From: Prolixibacteraceae bacterium
GTDB lineage: Bacteria; Bacteroidota; Bacteroidia; Bacteroidales; Prolixibacteraceae
DNA: 64,000 bases
Direction: 5' to 3'
NCBI GenBank assembly: GCA_019459485.1
Contig: JAIBEZ010000099.1
Coordinates: 62,001 to 126,000, forward strand
Positions 54,678 to 62,881 of this stretch are shown here, one piece after another. How positions within the stretch are numbered: position 1 is the first letter of the stretch; every line of letters begins with the position of its first letter. The notes under the pieces are model-generated. The model saw only the letters and a program-made list of their open reading frames with translations. It ran no database searches and had not been told where the DNA came from. The translations under genes and the position numbers were made by a program.

Positions 54678-55662
54678 TGTTAGCGAAGGTATTACGGACA
54701 GGTTTGGCAGAAAATTTGAAAAGTTGCGGGTGAGCCTCATCAATGAATGCAATTTTGCATGCACTTATTGCGTGAGCGATGATGCAAATGGAAGAAATCA
54801 CCTTGAGCCAAATATCAATACTGCGCCTCACCAAAAAAGGCTGAATACTAGGGAGTTTATCGAATCCATCACTTTGGTGCACGATATCGTAAACCTGAAA
54901 AGTATTCGGTTAACCGGCGGCGAACCATTACTTTATCCTGATTTGGCTGGAATTATCCGGGAAATAAAACTTCTGGGAATTGACGATATCCGGCTGACAA
55001 CCAATGCGTATTATTTGAAAGACAAATCTGTTGAACTGAAACAAAGCGGATTGCGGGCGATCAACATTTCTCTTGATGCCGTTGACGGTGAAATTTTCCG
55101 GATGATGTCGGGGAATCAGCGGATGCAACGGGTGCTCGATGGCGTTGATGATGCTCTGGATGCCGGATTGGACGTAAAGCTAAACGCTGTGATCATGAAA
55201 GGTAAAAATGACAATCAGATCATTCCCTTACTTCGATACGCCGGACACAAAGGCATCGACATCCGATACCTTGAACTGATGAAAATGGGTCATTTATACC
55301 ATCACATGGACGGCTTCTTCTTCTCGCAGCAGAATATTCTGGATGTCATTCAAGCCAACTATTTCATTACTGAAGTTTCCCGGAAAAAATCCTCCACCTC
55401 TAATTACTGGAACGTACCCGGAATCGGAAATTTTGGCATCATTGCCAATGAATCGGTTCCTTTTTGTGGCGACTGCAACCGCCTTCGGATGGACAGTTTC
55501 GGAAATTTTTACGGTTGCCTCAGCAGCAGCGTAGGTATTCCGCTGATGAAAGAATCGGGTAACCGCGAGAAAACGGTCGATTCACTTAAACGATTATTAT
55601 CATACAAGCAATCTCATCATTTCAAAGGAAATGAAATGACGATGCGCTATATAGGAGGCTGA
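54670..55662 (+). CDS. moaA: GTP 3',8-cyclase MoaA
   Basis: This radical SAM enzyme starts molybdopterin synthesis from GTP together with MoaC. From the ATG at 54670 it is 330 aa. It has the SAM cluster motif CNFACTYC, the second [4Fe-4S] site FCGDCNRLRMDSFGNFYGC and the functionally important C-terminal Gly-Gly (RYIGG). The start overlaps the preceding gene by 8 nt. No moaC is in the window, so the partner must be encoded elsewhere. Confidence 0.96.
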   Translation: MVDVSEGITDRFGRKFEKLRVSLINECNFACTYCVSDDANGRNHLEPNINTAPHQKRLNTREFIESITLVHDIVNLKSIRLTGGEPLLYPDLAGIIREIKLLGIDDIRLTTNAYYLKDKSVELKQSGLRAINISLDAVDGEIFRMMSGNQRMQRVLDGVDDALDAGLDVKLNAVIMKGKNDNQIIPLLRYAGHKGIDIRYLELMKMGHLYHHMDGFFFSQQNILDVIQANYFITEVSRKKSSTSNYWNVPGIGNFGIIANESVPFCGDCNRLRMDSFGNFYGCLSSSVGIPLMKESGNREKTVDSLKRLLSYKQSHHFKGNEMTMRYIGG

Positions 55663-55666
55663 TTAT

Positions 55667-55924
55667 ATGAGCGATACAAAAAAAGAAGTCAAGGTAATTT
55701 GCTTCGCTGGCTTGCGGAAATATTTTAATCCGGAACTTGCGGTGACGATGGATTTTCCTTCGTCGTATGCTGATTTACTGGATCATTTGGGCAATATAAA
55801 TCCGGAGTCGGTGCCGGTTTTGAAAAACTGCCGGATTGCAGTCGATGAAACTTTCATTCCGGCCACCAGCCCGATAGATGCGACGAAAACTGTGTTTTTA
55901 ATTCCACCGTCAAGTGGTGGTTAA
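55667..55924 (+). CDS. moaD: Molybdopterin synthase sulphur carrier MoaD
   Basis: This 85-aa ubiquitin-like protein ends in the Gly-Gly needed for thiocarboxylation (LIPPSSGG). It provides sulphur to precursor Z within the MoaD-MoaE complex. It sits 4 nt after moaA and 11 nt before moaE. Confidence 0.93.
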   Translation: MSDTKKEVKVICFAGLRKYFNPELAVTMDFPSSYADLLDHLGNINPESVPVLKNCRIAVDETFIPATSPIDATKTVFLIPPSSGG

Positions 55925-55935
55925 AAGGTGATTCG

Positions 55936-56364
55936 ATGAAATTTATTACTGAAAAAGATATTGAAATCGAAAAGCTGTTTGCACAAAGTCACCACCGGCT
56001 TGCGGGTGCAGTGGTTTTGTTTAGCGGCGAAGTGCGCGCATCCAATAAGGATCGTGACGTGTTGCACCTGGAGTACGAAGCTTACATCCCGATGGCCGAA
56101 AAACTGATAGCTGCGATTTTAGACGAAGCCAAAGAAAAGTGGAATTTGAATACTGCTATCTGTGTGCACCGGATTGGCCGGGTTGAAATTTCGGGCTGTG
56201 CAGTGGTGGTAATCACTGCTTCCGCTCACCGTACTCAGGCATATCAGGCCAATCAATTCATCATCGACCGTGTTAAAAATGAAGTGCCGATTTGGAAACA
56301 CGAATTTTTTACTGACGGAACAAGTGAATGGGGTGATAACTGCGATTGCCATCATCATGAATAA
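55936..56364 (+). CDS. moaE: Molybdopterin synthase catalytic subunit MoaE
   Basis: This 142-aa protein has the MoaE signature with LEYEAYIPMAEK, the HRIGRVEISGCAVVV core and the substrate-binding RTQAYQANQFIIDRVKNEVPIWKHEFF, containing the catalytic Lys. It converts cyclic pyranopterin monophosphate to molybdopterin using MoaD thiocarboxylate. It overlaps moeB by 8 nt. The His-rich end (CDCHHHE) is a minor curiosity. Confidence 0.95.
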   Translation: MKFITEKDIEIEKLFAQSHHRLAGAVVLFSGEVRASNKDRDVLHLEYEAYIPMAEKLIAAILDEAKEKWNLNTAICVHRIGRVEISGCAVVVITASAHRTQAYQANQFIIDRVKNEVPIWKHEFFTDGTSEWGDNCDCHHHE

Positions 56365-57082
56365 AACAAACAAATTAACCGAAGCTGAATTAACCCGTTA
56401 CGGAAGGCAGGTCTCGCTGAAAGAAATTGGTGAAGCTGGTCAGCTCAAATTAAAGAATGCCAATGTTTTGGTTATTGGTTGTGGCGGATTGGGTTGTCCG
56501 GCCATTACTTACCTCGCCGCTGCCGGTGTTGGCCGTATTACGATTGTGGACGATGATGTGGTTGATTTAAGCAATCTTCACCGGCAAACGCTATACAGTA
56601 CAGATGATTTGGGCGAAAAGAAAGTTTTTCTGGCTGGAAAGCGTGTTCAGAAAAACAACCCACTGGTAGAGATTGAATGTCTCGACACACGCTTTTCGGA
56701 AGAAAATGCTGCCGGATTGCTCAATGATCGTGATGCAGTGCTCGATTGCACCGACAATTTTAGTACACGCCAACTTCTTGGGGAAAAATCCAGGGAATAT
56801 AAAGTTCCATTGATATTTGCCTCGGTATTAAATTACGAAGCACAGGTCACAGTCTTCAATTTCCAGGAAGGGCCCGCTTACCAGGATTTGTTTCCGGAGT
56901 TGCCCAAAGATGGCATTTACAAACCCGAAGACATTGGTTTATTTGGAGTACTTCCGGGCATTGCCGGAGCATTACAGGCCAATGAGTTGATTAAAATAAT
57001 TACCGGATGTGGCGAAGTACTTTCCGGAAAACTACTCGTCTTTTCTATCCAATCCAACAGGTTCAACGTAATCCGGTTTTAA
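56357..57082 (+). CDS. moeB: Molybdopterin-synthase adenylyltransferase (MoeB/ThiF family)
   Basis: This 241-aa E1-like enzyme adenylates the MoaD C-terminus. It contains the ATP-binding VLVIGCGGLGCPAITYLAAAGVG, DLSNLHRQTLYSTDDLGEKK and DCTDNFSTRQLL. The zinc-binding Cys pairs of classical MoeB are not evident, and it lacks a rhodanese domain. The ATG at 56357 overlaps the moaE stop. The gene's end lies in the left copy of the 33-bp direct repeat. Confidence 0.9.
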   Translation: MNKTNKLTEAELTRYGRQVSLKEIGEAGQLKLKNANVLVIGCGGLGCPAITYLAAAGVGRITIVDDDVVDLSNLHRQTLYSTDDLGEKKVFLAGKRVQKNNPLVEIECLDTRFSEENAAGLLNDRDAVLDCTDNFSTRQLLGEKSREYKVPLIFASVLNYEAQVTVFNFQEGPAYQDLFPELPKDGIYKPEDIGLFGVLPGIAGALQANELIKIITGCGEVLSGKLLVFSIQSNRFNVIRF

Positions 57083-57105
57083 CGGATAATTACTTTCAGA
57101 ATCTC
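57073..57105. repeat. 33-bp direct repeat, left end of the inserted segment
   Basis: It is identical at 32 of 33 positions to 62849-62881 (starting CCGGTTTTAACGGAT; the one difference is at 57088). It contains the last moeB codons and stop; on the minus strand it reads the same C-terminal codons (E-I-L-K-V-I-I-R-stop) that end the DUF4202 gene 5.8 kb away. Confidence 0.92.
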
Positions 57106-57256
57106 GATTAATTTGTGACAATCAAATTAAAACAGTGTAACTATGGTATGAAACGCTGTTTGGTTCTGGCTTGTTTAGGTACTACTCTCTGATTTTTACT
57201 TGTGCAGTCCACAAACAATATTGAAATGCAAATGACAAACAAATTTTATTCAATTT

Positions 57257-57943
57257 TTAATTTCTACCTACAAGTTCAATCAAATAATGCCACAGTGAAA
57301 TCCTATCTTTTGACAGTTCCCTATAATGAGATGAGAATAACTTCTCCACATGAGGAAATGAATCTACTTTCGTCAATTCTTCGTCACTTTCCGACCAATT
57401 AATTGTTGGGTCACTATGATTTTCAGACAATTCTTTAATCCAGTTATTCACTTTTTCTATCCAATCCAAGGAAGTCCGGTTTTGAACATATCCAAACATG
57501 CCACATAATTTGAGATGTGAAGAATGATGCCCTCTTTTAAAACGTTCAATTCCACCTCTAATTCCACATACGTATTCTTTATTATTTGATGATTCTGAAA
57601 ATCTTTTTGCTTCAAATTCAATAATCGGAAGCGGCTTTTGATTTCGCGTCATCACAAAAACACCAATATCTGTTTCTTTATCGGATTCTGGTCGTGTTGG
57701 ATTTTTACTAAACCTAAAAGGGAAATAACCTCCAGTTTCATTCTTGCACAATTCAAAATGATGAACAAGAATATCACTTATCCTATTTTCTTTGTCTGAA
57801 TCTTTTACTGATTGGTAATAAGGTGGAAAATCCGGAACATACTGATCAATAAACGTTAATACTAAATCTACTTCAAAATTTGGAGCAACGCTAAGGTCAT
57901 CAACACTGGGTGTTTGATATGTAGGTAATGAATCTTTAAGCAT
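57257..57943 (-). CDS. PD-(D/E)XK-type putative restriction endonuclease
   Basis: From the ATG at 57943 this is a 228-aa soluble protein; the ATG overlaps the methylase gene's stop by 8 nt. A PD-(D/E)XK-like active site is visible: Asp92 in ETDIGVFVM and Glu111-x-Lys113 in PIIEFEAKRF, with beta-strand spacing as expected for a nuclease core. Translational coupling to an adenine methylase supports a restriction role. No named family was recognised. An alternative is a nicking or repair nuclease. Confidence 0.65.
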   Translation of the reverse strand: MLKDSLPTYQTPSVDDLSVAPNFEVDLVLTFIDQYVPDFPPYYQSVKDSDKENRISDILVHHFELCKNETGGYFPFRFSKNPTRPESDKETDIGVFVMTRNQKPLPIIEFEAKRFSESSNNKEYVCGIRGGIERFKRGHHSSHLKLCGMFGYVQNRTSLDWIEKVNNWIKELSENHSDPTINWSESDEELTKVDSFPHVEKLFSSHYRELSKDRISLWHYLIELVGRN

Positions 57944-60839
57944 TATGGTACCGGGATTTAACATAGTCTGCAAAAGTTTCATCTGCATCCCTTAATGCTA
58001 TAGATGGTAACCAGTAACGTAATTGTTTTGGCTTGGCTAAAATAATAGTGTCCTGTCCATAAGCCTTTATAATTTTCTGTATATGTGTACTTTCCTGATT
58101 TTCCTTTCTTGCAGGTATTACTGCTTCAATGTATTTTTCTATATCATCAGCTTTTTCGTGTTTTGCATTAAGTTTTTCAGGAGTGTATTCAAAGTGCAAT
58201 GCATAATATTTACCAGCATCGATGATTTTAAATAATTGAAATGATTTTTCTTTTTGGTAGATGCTGTTTAAGGTTTTGCAGAATATTTCAGAAAAGAACG
58301 AAACCTCATCATTCGAAGAGTATTCTGATAAATCATTTTTTGCAAGTTGGCTGTTTAATACATCATTAATAATAATTTCTTCAGCATCAGATATTATCAA
58401 GTCATTTTCATTTTCTGAAAACGGTAAATCCATAAAATCCTCAGTCATCGGAACGGTATGGCGATTAACTTTTATTTGACTACTAGTAGCCAAAATATAA
58501 AACCTTAAAATTTTACCATTATTTTTTAAATAGTGAAAAAGTCTTTCTAATGCCGACCGTTGGTTGTCAGGCGCATGAATACCAATTATTTTATTTCTAA
58601 AAACTAAATATTCATCAGATAAGTGAGTTATTAATCCTTCTTTTCCAATGTTGGCTCGAATTAGAATATGAGGTGGAGTGTAAATAAGTATGTTTCTAGG
58701 TCTATGAAATTTTTGTATGTCGCATGAAGTAATTTGAGATTCGTCAATACCATCTTCGGATAAAGCTTTAGATGGTAAATATTTCTTTCCTGTTATATAG
58801 TTACAAGGGTCTCCACTTAATGGGTTATCAATAAAACCTTCACCCTTTAACCAACCATCCGTTTGCTTTGATTCAATGTAATATCTTAAAGAATTAAATT
58901 TGGCTAGTCTTTCTAAAAGATTAATAATTCTACCACCACCTAATAAATTAGCTTTCCATACATATGTGTTATCTAGCACAGCTCTTTTGCTTACTAGATG
59001 GAAATCATAATGGTCAAATTCTAAAAACAATCTATTGGAATTCGAAAATGTTTTATTAGCAACTAAGTGTAAAACATCGTCATTAGTTGGTAAACAATTT
59101 TGCATAAAAACAGCAGCTGTAGCAACAGTTCTTGAACCCCAAAGTATAGTTGCCAACTTAGTTAAATCGATAACCTGCAATAGATTATATTTAACAAACA
59201 ACCCATTTCTAAAACTAATATCTTTTGTATATAAAATAGGAACAGATGGTTGAATTAAACACAGCATTGCATTTTCTTTGAGTAGTTTCAGGGATTGTAC
59301 AAGAAAATGTAACGCGGGATTTTCGTCAGGAATATTTATTTCACTTTTATATCCTATTCTATCTTTTAATTCTTTAAAATGCCTTGTTCTGCTAGGTTCT
59401 TTACCGTTTACTGGAGGTAAATTAAAGGGAGGATTACCAATAACCAAATCAAAATCGGCTTTGGGTTTACTCATAATGAATTTAAAGAAATCCTGAGCAA
59501 TAATGTTTTTACTTAAATCAGGGAACTTTAATTTCTCCCACGTTGGCGGGTCTAAATCAACTTCATCTAATATTGCCAATGCTAAACTGAATATGGATAG
59601 TCGAATCGCGTCCTGTTCAATGTCGACACCGTGAATGCTTTTTAATAAAAGCTCCTTTAGTACCGGCAATGAAGGTTTAATTAATTTTCCGGTCTTTTTC
59701 CACTGTTCATACCGCCACCATTGAACGATGCGTTTGTAGGTTTTTACCAGGAAAATTCCCGAACCACAGCTAACGTCAATTATTTTAAAATCCTTCTGTG
59801 GGTTCTTTATGGGCATGCATTCATCCACCAAAGTGCTAACAACCATTTCAGGGGTATATACAATATCCTTGCTATCTGTTAGTAGTTCTTCATATACCGA
59901 ACTAATAACCTCAACCGGTAAATGTGAAAAAGAATACAGGCGCCAAATTACATATTGATTGTTTTGGATATTTCCATCCAAATAATTGGCTAATTTTTGG
60001 ACTTCGGATTGCTGAATAGCTTTTCTTGCTTCAATTTCTTCGTCCTTGTCCCATTCAAATATTTTTCCATTAAAGTCTTCGCCTAATTTGTCTAGCAAAT
60101 CAAGCAATTTACCTTTTCGAATGGTTTCACAAAAATCGGAGCATTGAAAATTATTTTTAAAATATGTGCCTGCAAAATAACCGCTGGCACTTTTTACATC
60201 TCTTTCTTCTAGGTATTTTATTAAAAGACTTTGAACCAAAAGCTTTAATGCTACGTGTCGGTTTAGCCCGGACCCTTTCTGAAAATCAAGAAATACATTT
60301 TTTAGCCCTTTAATCAAATCCCTTGTCGCTGATTGATCAAATTGAAAATCTTTTTTCTCATTTCGTTCATCCCAAAATATACCGCTGTCAAAATCTTTAG
60401 CGTTAAAGTCTTTGATAGCCTCGCCCGTCCATGTTAATATTTCTTTGGCATAACTGTCTTTTTCCTCTTTTGGTCTTTTCCGGGAATCAAAAATACTTAC
60501 CGTTGATTGTTCAATGATAATGTAAGCAGGAACCTGATAGCCATTCCACATTTGGATATGTATCTTGTTCTTTTCTTCATTAGTAAGTTTTGTATGAGTA
60601 TAATCAAACAAGTATAATTGAGGAACAGAGGCCCTGCCATCCTGAAAATGTCTAAAATAGACGGCATCAGCTTGAAATTTGTTTTTCGCAGTCTCCAGTG
60701 CGAAAAGTATATCTGGTGATGCCAAATCCGAATCCATATCTTCAAAATTATTTGTCAACAGCACTCCGCTCTTCTTCTTATCATCTAATAAAGAGAAGTT
60801 TAAGTCAATGATATGTTGTTCAAATAATTGTGTTGACAT
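57936..60839 (-). CDS. N6-adenine DNA methyltransferase, large (type I/IIG-like)
   Basis: This 967-aa protein has an N-terminal region of about 150 residues (with NGYQVPAYIIIEQSTVSIFD) like those preceding type IIG methylases, and a helical N6_Mtase-like stretch with EVISSVYEELL and YTPEMVV. SAM motif I follows (DVSCGSGIFLV, about 355-365), then the adenine-methylase catalytic motif NPPF at 469-472. The C-terminal 400 residues probably recognise DNA (target-recognition-like). No separate specificity subunit or helicase is nearby. With the downstream nuclease it forms a compact two-gene system. Confidence 0.83.
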   Translation of the reverse strand: MSTQLFEQHIIDLNFSLLDDKKKSGVLLTNNFEDMDSDLASPDILFALETAKNKFQADAVYFRHFQDGRASVPQLYLFDYTHTKLTNEEKNKIHIQMWNGYQVPAYIIIEQSTVSIFDSRKRPKEEKDSYAKEILTWTGEAIKDFNAKDFDSGIFWDERNEKKDFQFDQSATRDLIKGLKNVFLDFQKGSGLNRHVALKLLVQSLLIKYLEERDVKSASGYFAGTYFKNNFQCSDFCETIRKGKLLDLLDKLGEDFNGKIFEWDKDEEIEARKAIQQSEVQKLANYLDGNIQNNQYVIWRLYSFSHLPVEVISSVYEELLTDSKDIVYTPEMVVSTLVDECMPIKNPQKDFKIIDVSCGSGIFLVKTYKRIVQWWRYEQWKKTGKLIKPSLPVLKELLLKSIHGVDIEQDAIRLSIFSLALAILDEVDLDPPTWEKLKFPDLSKNIIAQDFFKFIMSKPKADFDLVIGNPPFNLPPVNGKEPSRTRHFKELKDRIGYKSEINIPDENPALHFLVQSLKLLKENAMLCLIQPSVPILYTKDISFRNGLFVKYNLLQVIDLTKLATILWGSRTVATAAVFMQNCLPTNDDVLHLVANKTFSNSNRLFLEFDHYDFHLVSKRAVLDNTYVWKANLLGGGRIINLLERLAKFNSLRYYIESKQTDGWLKGEGFIDNPLSGDPCNYITGKKYLPSKALSEDGIDESQITSCDIQKFHRPRNILIYTPPHILIRANIGKEGLITHLSDEYLVFRNKIIGIHAPDNQRSALERLFHYLKNNGKILRFYILATSSQIKVNRHTVPMTEDFMDLPFSENENDLIISDAEEIIINDVLNSQLAKNDLSEYSSNDEVSFFSEIFCKTLNSIYQKEKSFQLFKIIDAGKYYALHFEYTPEKLNAKHEKADDIEKYIEAVIPARKENQESTHIQKIIKAYGQDTIILAKPKQLRYWLPSIALRDADETFADYVKSRYHNA

Positions 60840-61175
60840 AATAGAATTTCACCAATATTCGTATAAACAAAAGTACATTTTTATTAACGAGTTCCTGAAA
60901 AAAAATCAACCGAAATTTCAATCGTATTTTCAGTCACAATGAAGAAGGTGCGCCGGAAAAAAATTGGCTCTTTTGCAAACAGAAGCATATGCTTGTGGGT
61001 TGGAACTTGCAAAAGTGCCAAATGTGCGTTGGCAATTATCATTTCCATTTTACTCCTCCGTTTCATAGTTGTCTTTTTTTAGCATGGCAGCCAATGTCTT
61101 CGTATATCTACCTTGTAAGTATATTTTCTTTTTATTATATGGCGATACCGCATTAGTACCTCCCTTTTAAGCAAA
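60840..61175. other. Gene-free region with nested inverted repeats
   Basis: This region precedes the methylase gene and should hold its promoter. GGCTCTTTTGCAA (60966-60978) and TTGCAAAAGTGCC (61007-61019) form a 12/13 inverted repeat around the perfect palindrome AAGCATATGCTT (60983-60994). TGCCAA/TTGGCA (61016-61021, 61029-61034) follows. Short open frames here look like chance. The sequence resembles a dispersed Bacteroidota repeat. Confidence 0.55.
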
Positions 61176-61205
61176 ACTCCCACCGCCATTGCAAGCGGTG
61201 GGAGT
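61176..61205 (-). terminator. Terminator of the DUF6261-like gene
   Basis: ACTCCCACCGC (61176-61186) pairs perfectly with GCGGTGGGAGT (61195-61205). Read on the minus strand, the hairpin lies just after the stop at 61212 and is followed by TTTTGCTT. Confidence 0.8.
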
Positions 61206-61211
61206 CTTACT

Positions 61212-61958
61212 TTATTTCGCCGGTACCGAATTGGTTTCTTCTTCTTCGGGTTGTTCTTTATAGATGGCGAAGTGCGCATATTCTCTGCGGAGGCCGTCAA
61301 TTTGGTTAAAAAGTTGGGTAAGTGCCTCAGAAGGGATGTGTTTTACGGCTTGCTCAATGGCATCACAAAAGTCGTTGTAGTTTTCAACCACCGTGGCTTT
61401 CAAACTGCTGGCCGAAGGACCACCGTTTGCATCCTGCGATGCGCGTTCTTCCGAAAGCGTCTGATAATTAAGGTTAACGGATTCCAAATCATTTAGCATA
61501 CCGTCAATACCTATTGTGATGGCATGTTCCTGCACTCCTCCCTTGTTGGTTTTATAGATATCAAATAGCTCAATGTAAAGGGAGGTTTGAACATTCACCG
61601 GTTTGCTGTTGGCTTTCCAGCATGGCTCCAGAAATAACTTCAGCAAACGTCCCGATTCCTTTTTAACAGGGTCGAGGCCTTCCAATGCCGTGTTTACGTT
61701 TCTTTTAATTTCAGACCATCGGGTCTTGCGGTCATTCCCTGCTTCTTTAACGGCCGGGGTCAGATCACTTTTTCTCGATTTCATCATGCTTTCGCCCATC
61801 GCGTCGTTACTGGTTTCAAGTGTAGTAAAGGCAACAGCTGCAACTGTGCCGATTTCTTCCTGTACAGGCCTTGCATACTTTAAGGTACCGTGACAAAGGG
61901 CATTGAGTTTCTCGATCGATAAGCGGACCGTGTAGATTGTGCTTAGTTCATTCGACAT
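61212..61958 (-). CDS. DUF6261-like protein of unknown function
   Basis: From the ATG at 61958, after an A-rich leader, this is a 248-aa soluble, mostly helical protein (MSNELSTIYTVRLSIEKLN). It resembles the DUF6261 group of Bacteroidota proteins, which have no known role; this match is from memory of the family's style. The C-terminal tail is acidic (EQPEEEETNS). It lies inside the inserted segment. Four 41-bp tandem repeats lie just upstream of its start. Confidence 0.65.
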   Translation of the reverse strand: MSNELSTIYTVRLSIEKLNALCHGTLKYARPVQEEIGTVAAVAFTTLETSNDAMGESMMKSRKSDLTPAVKEAGNDRKTRWSEIKRNVNTALEGLDPVKKESGRLLKLFLEPCWKANSKPVNVQTSLYIELFDIYKTNKGGVQEHAITIGIDGMLNDLESVNLNYQTLSEERASQDANGGPSASSLKATVVENYNDFCDAIEQAVKHIPSEALTQLFNQIDGLRREYAHFAIYKEQPEEEETNSVPAK

Positions 61959-62064
61959 TTTTTTTAATTTAAAGGTTACACATTTATTGGCCATCAACCG
62001 GCATTGATGTCTTTCTTTTTTGCATAGACCAAGCCATGCTGCCGTTTTTTTTAAAATTCCACAA

Positions 62065-62228
62065 TTTTCAGAACCATTCTCACCAACGAATTTGTGCTTC
62101 TGAAATTTTCAGAACCATTCTCACCGACGAATTTATGCTTCAGAAGTTTTCAGAATGATTCTTACCAACGAATTTATGCTTCTGAAATTTTCAGAAGTAT
62201 TCTCACCGGCGTTTTTTTGCTTCTTTCG
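62065..62228. repeat. Four 41-bp tandem repeats
   Basis: Copies begin at 62065, 62106, 62147 and 62188, each opening TTTTCAGAA and containing ATTCTCACC and GCTTCTGAA blocks. The first three are close to each other; the fourth diverges at its end. Each junction (TTCTGAAATTTTCAGAA) is palindromic. The 41-bp period is not a multiple of three, which argues against coding. There are no unique spacers, so it is not a CRISPR array. Confidence 0.9.
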
Positions 62229-62848
62229 TTGGCAGGTTCCATTCCATCCGCCCGAATTTTATTCCCCAATAAATCTTTTCAGCTTTTCAATGCCAGTGTA
62301 ACTTGTAAAACGGAACTAAATTACAACAGTTTTCTAAATAATTTGTTATGTTTTTCAATTATAATTGTGAACTATACAAATTTTATTGGCAATCTCTGCA
62401 GAATTACCATCATTTTGGGGATTATCAGTTTTACTCACAAAAATGGAACGCGGATAAAATCCCGAGGACTCGGGACGGATATAAAACGGATAAAATATTG
62501 CATATTTAAACGGCAGGCACTCGTAAGGGAAGTTGAATCCGTCCCGATAAATCAGCGATTTTATAGGGTATATCAGTTTTATAGTATTGAATAATAAACA
62601 ACAATAAATGAATGAGTTACCGGTAAATTCGAACACTCTAAAAATGGCGGTATCCATTTTTATTATTCATTAGATATTTTAGCGGCGAAAGGTAAGGTAA
62701 TAAGGTGAAAATCAAATGTGCAACTTTTTCCACTATGGTTAATAAATTGGAAATGAGGTTTTTGTATTTTTAAAAAACCTTATTTTCCACATTAAACCTA
62801 AGTAGAAAGACAAAACAGGGGAAAAGCAACCTTATTCCCTTATTTATC
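62229..62848. other. Gene-free right part of the insert with inverted repeats
   Basis: No supported gene is present. TCCCGAG/CTCGGGA pairing (about 62460-62474) adjoins CGGGACGGAT (62471-62480), whose complement ATCCGTCCCG recurs at 62537-62546. AGGTTTTT/AAAAACCT (62756-62763, 62773-62780) forms a further hairpin that could terminate minus-strand transcription from the DUF4202 gene. The rest is A+T-rich and looks like remnant or regulatory DNA. Confidence 0.5.
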
Positions 62849-62881
62849 CCGGTTTTAACGGATTATTACTTTCAGAATCTC
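62849..62881. repeat. 33-bp direct repeat, right end of the inserted segment
   Basis: This copy (32/33 identical to 57073-57105) contains the stop and last codons of the DUF4202 gene. Its sequence also matches the last moeB codons and stop in the left copy, which shows that the two genes were probably convergent neighbours. Confidence 0.92.

Larger units (their letters stand above)
57106..62848. mobile_element. Apparent 5.7-kb inserted segment with restriction-modification genes
   Basis: The segment sits between exact-end direct repeats (57073-57105 and 62849-62881) and separates moeB from the DUF4202 gene, both parts of a nitrate assimilation locus. It is visibly more A+T-rich than the flanking genes. 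It carries the nuclease and methylase genes, a DUF6261-like gene, tandem repeats and structured non-coding DNA. No integrase, transposase or terminal inverted repeat is visible, so the mode of entry is inferred only from the duplication. The first 150 nt (57106-57256) hold no gene. Confidence 0.65.

Noticed and set aside
57202-57402. 66-aa plus-strand frame after moeB
   Set aside because: It mostly overlaps the nuclease gene on the other strand and shows no protein-like features.
57257-60839. BREX or type I restriction locus
   Set aside because: No PglZ, BrxC/BrxL, HsdR helicase or HsdS subunit is present beside the methylase.
60884-61066. 60-aa minus-strand frame upstream of the methylase gene
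   Set aside because: It coincides with the nested inverted repeats and has no family resemblance; more likely a translated repeat.
62065-62228. Possible short CRISPR array
   Set aside because: The 41-bp units are contiguous and similar throughout, with no unique spacers and no cas genes nearby.
62094-62594. 166-aa plus-strand frame across the tandem repeats
   Set aside because: It is an artefact of the repeats: the 41-bp period shifts frame in each unit, and the product has no domain-like pattern or ribosome-binding context.
62355-62657. 100-aa minus-strand frame in the insert
   Set aside because: It crosses the CGGAT inverted repeats, and its C-terminal half looks like translated palindromic DNA.
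57106-62848. Integrative element with its own integrase
   Set aside because: No tyrosine or serine recombinase and no transposase frame is visible; only direct repeats support insertion.
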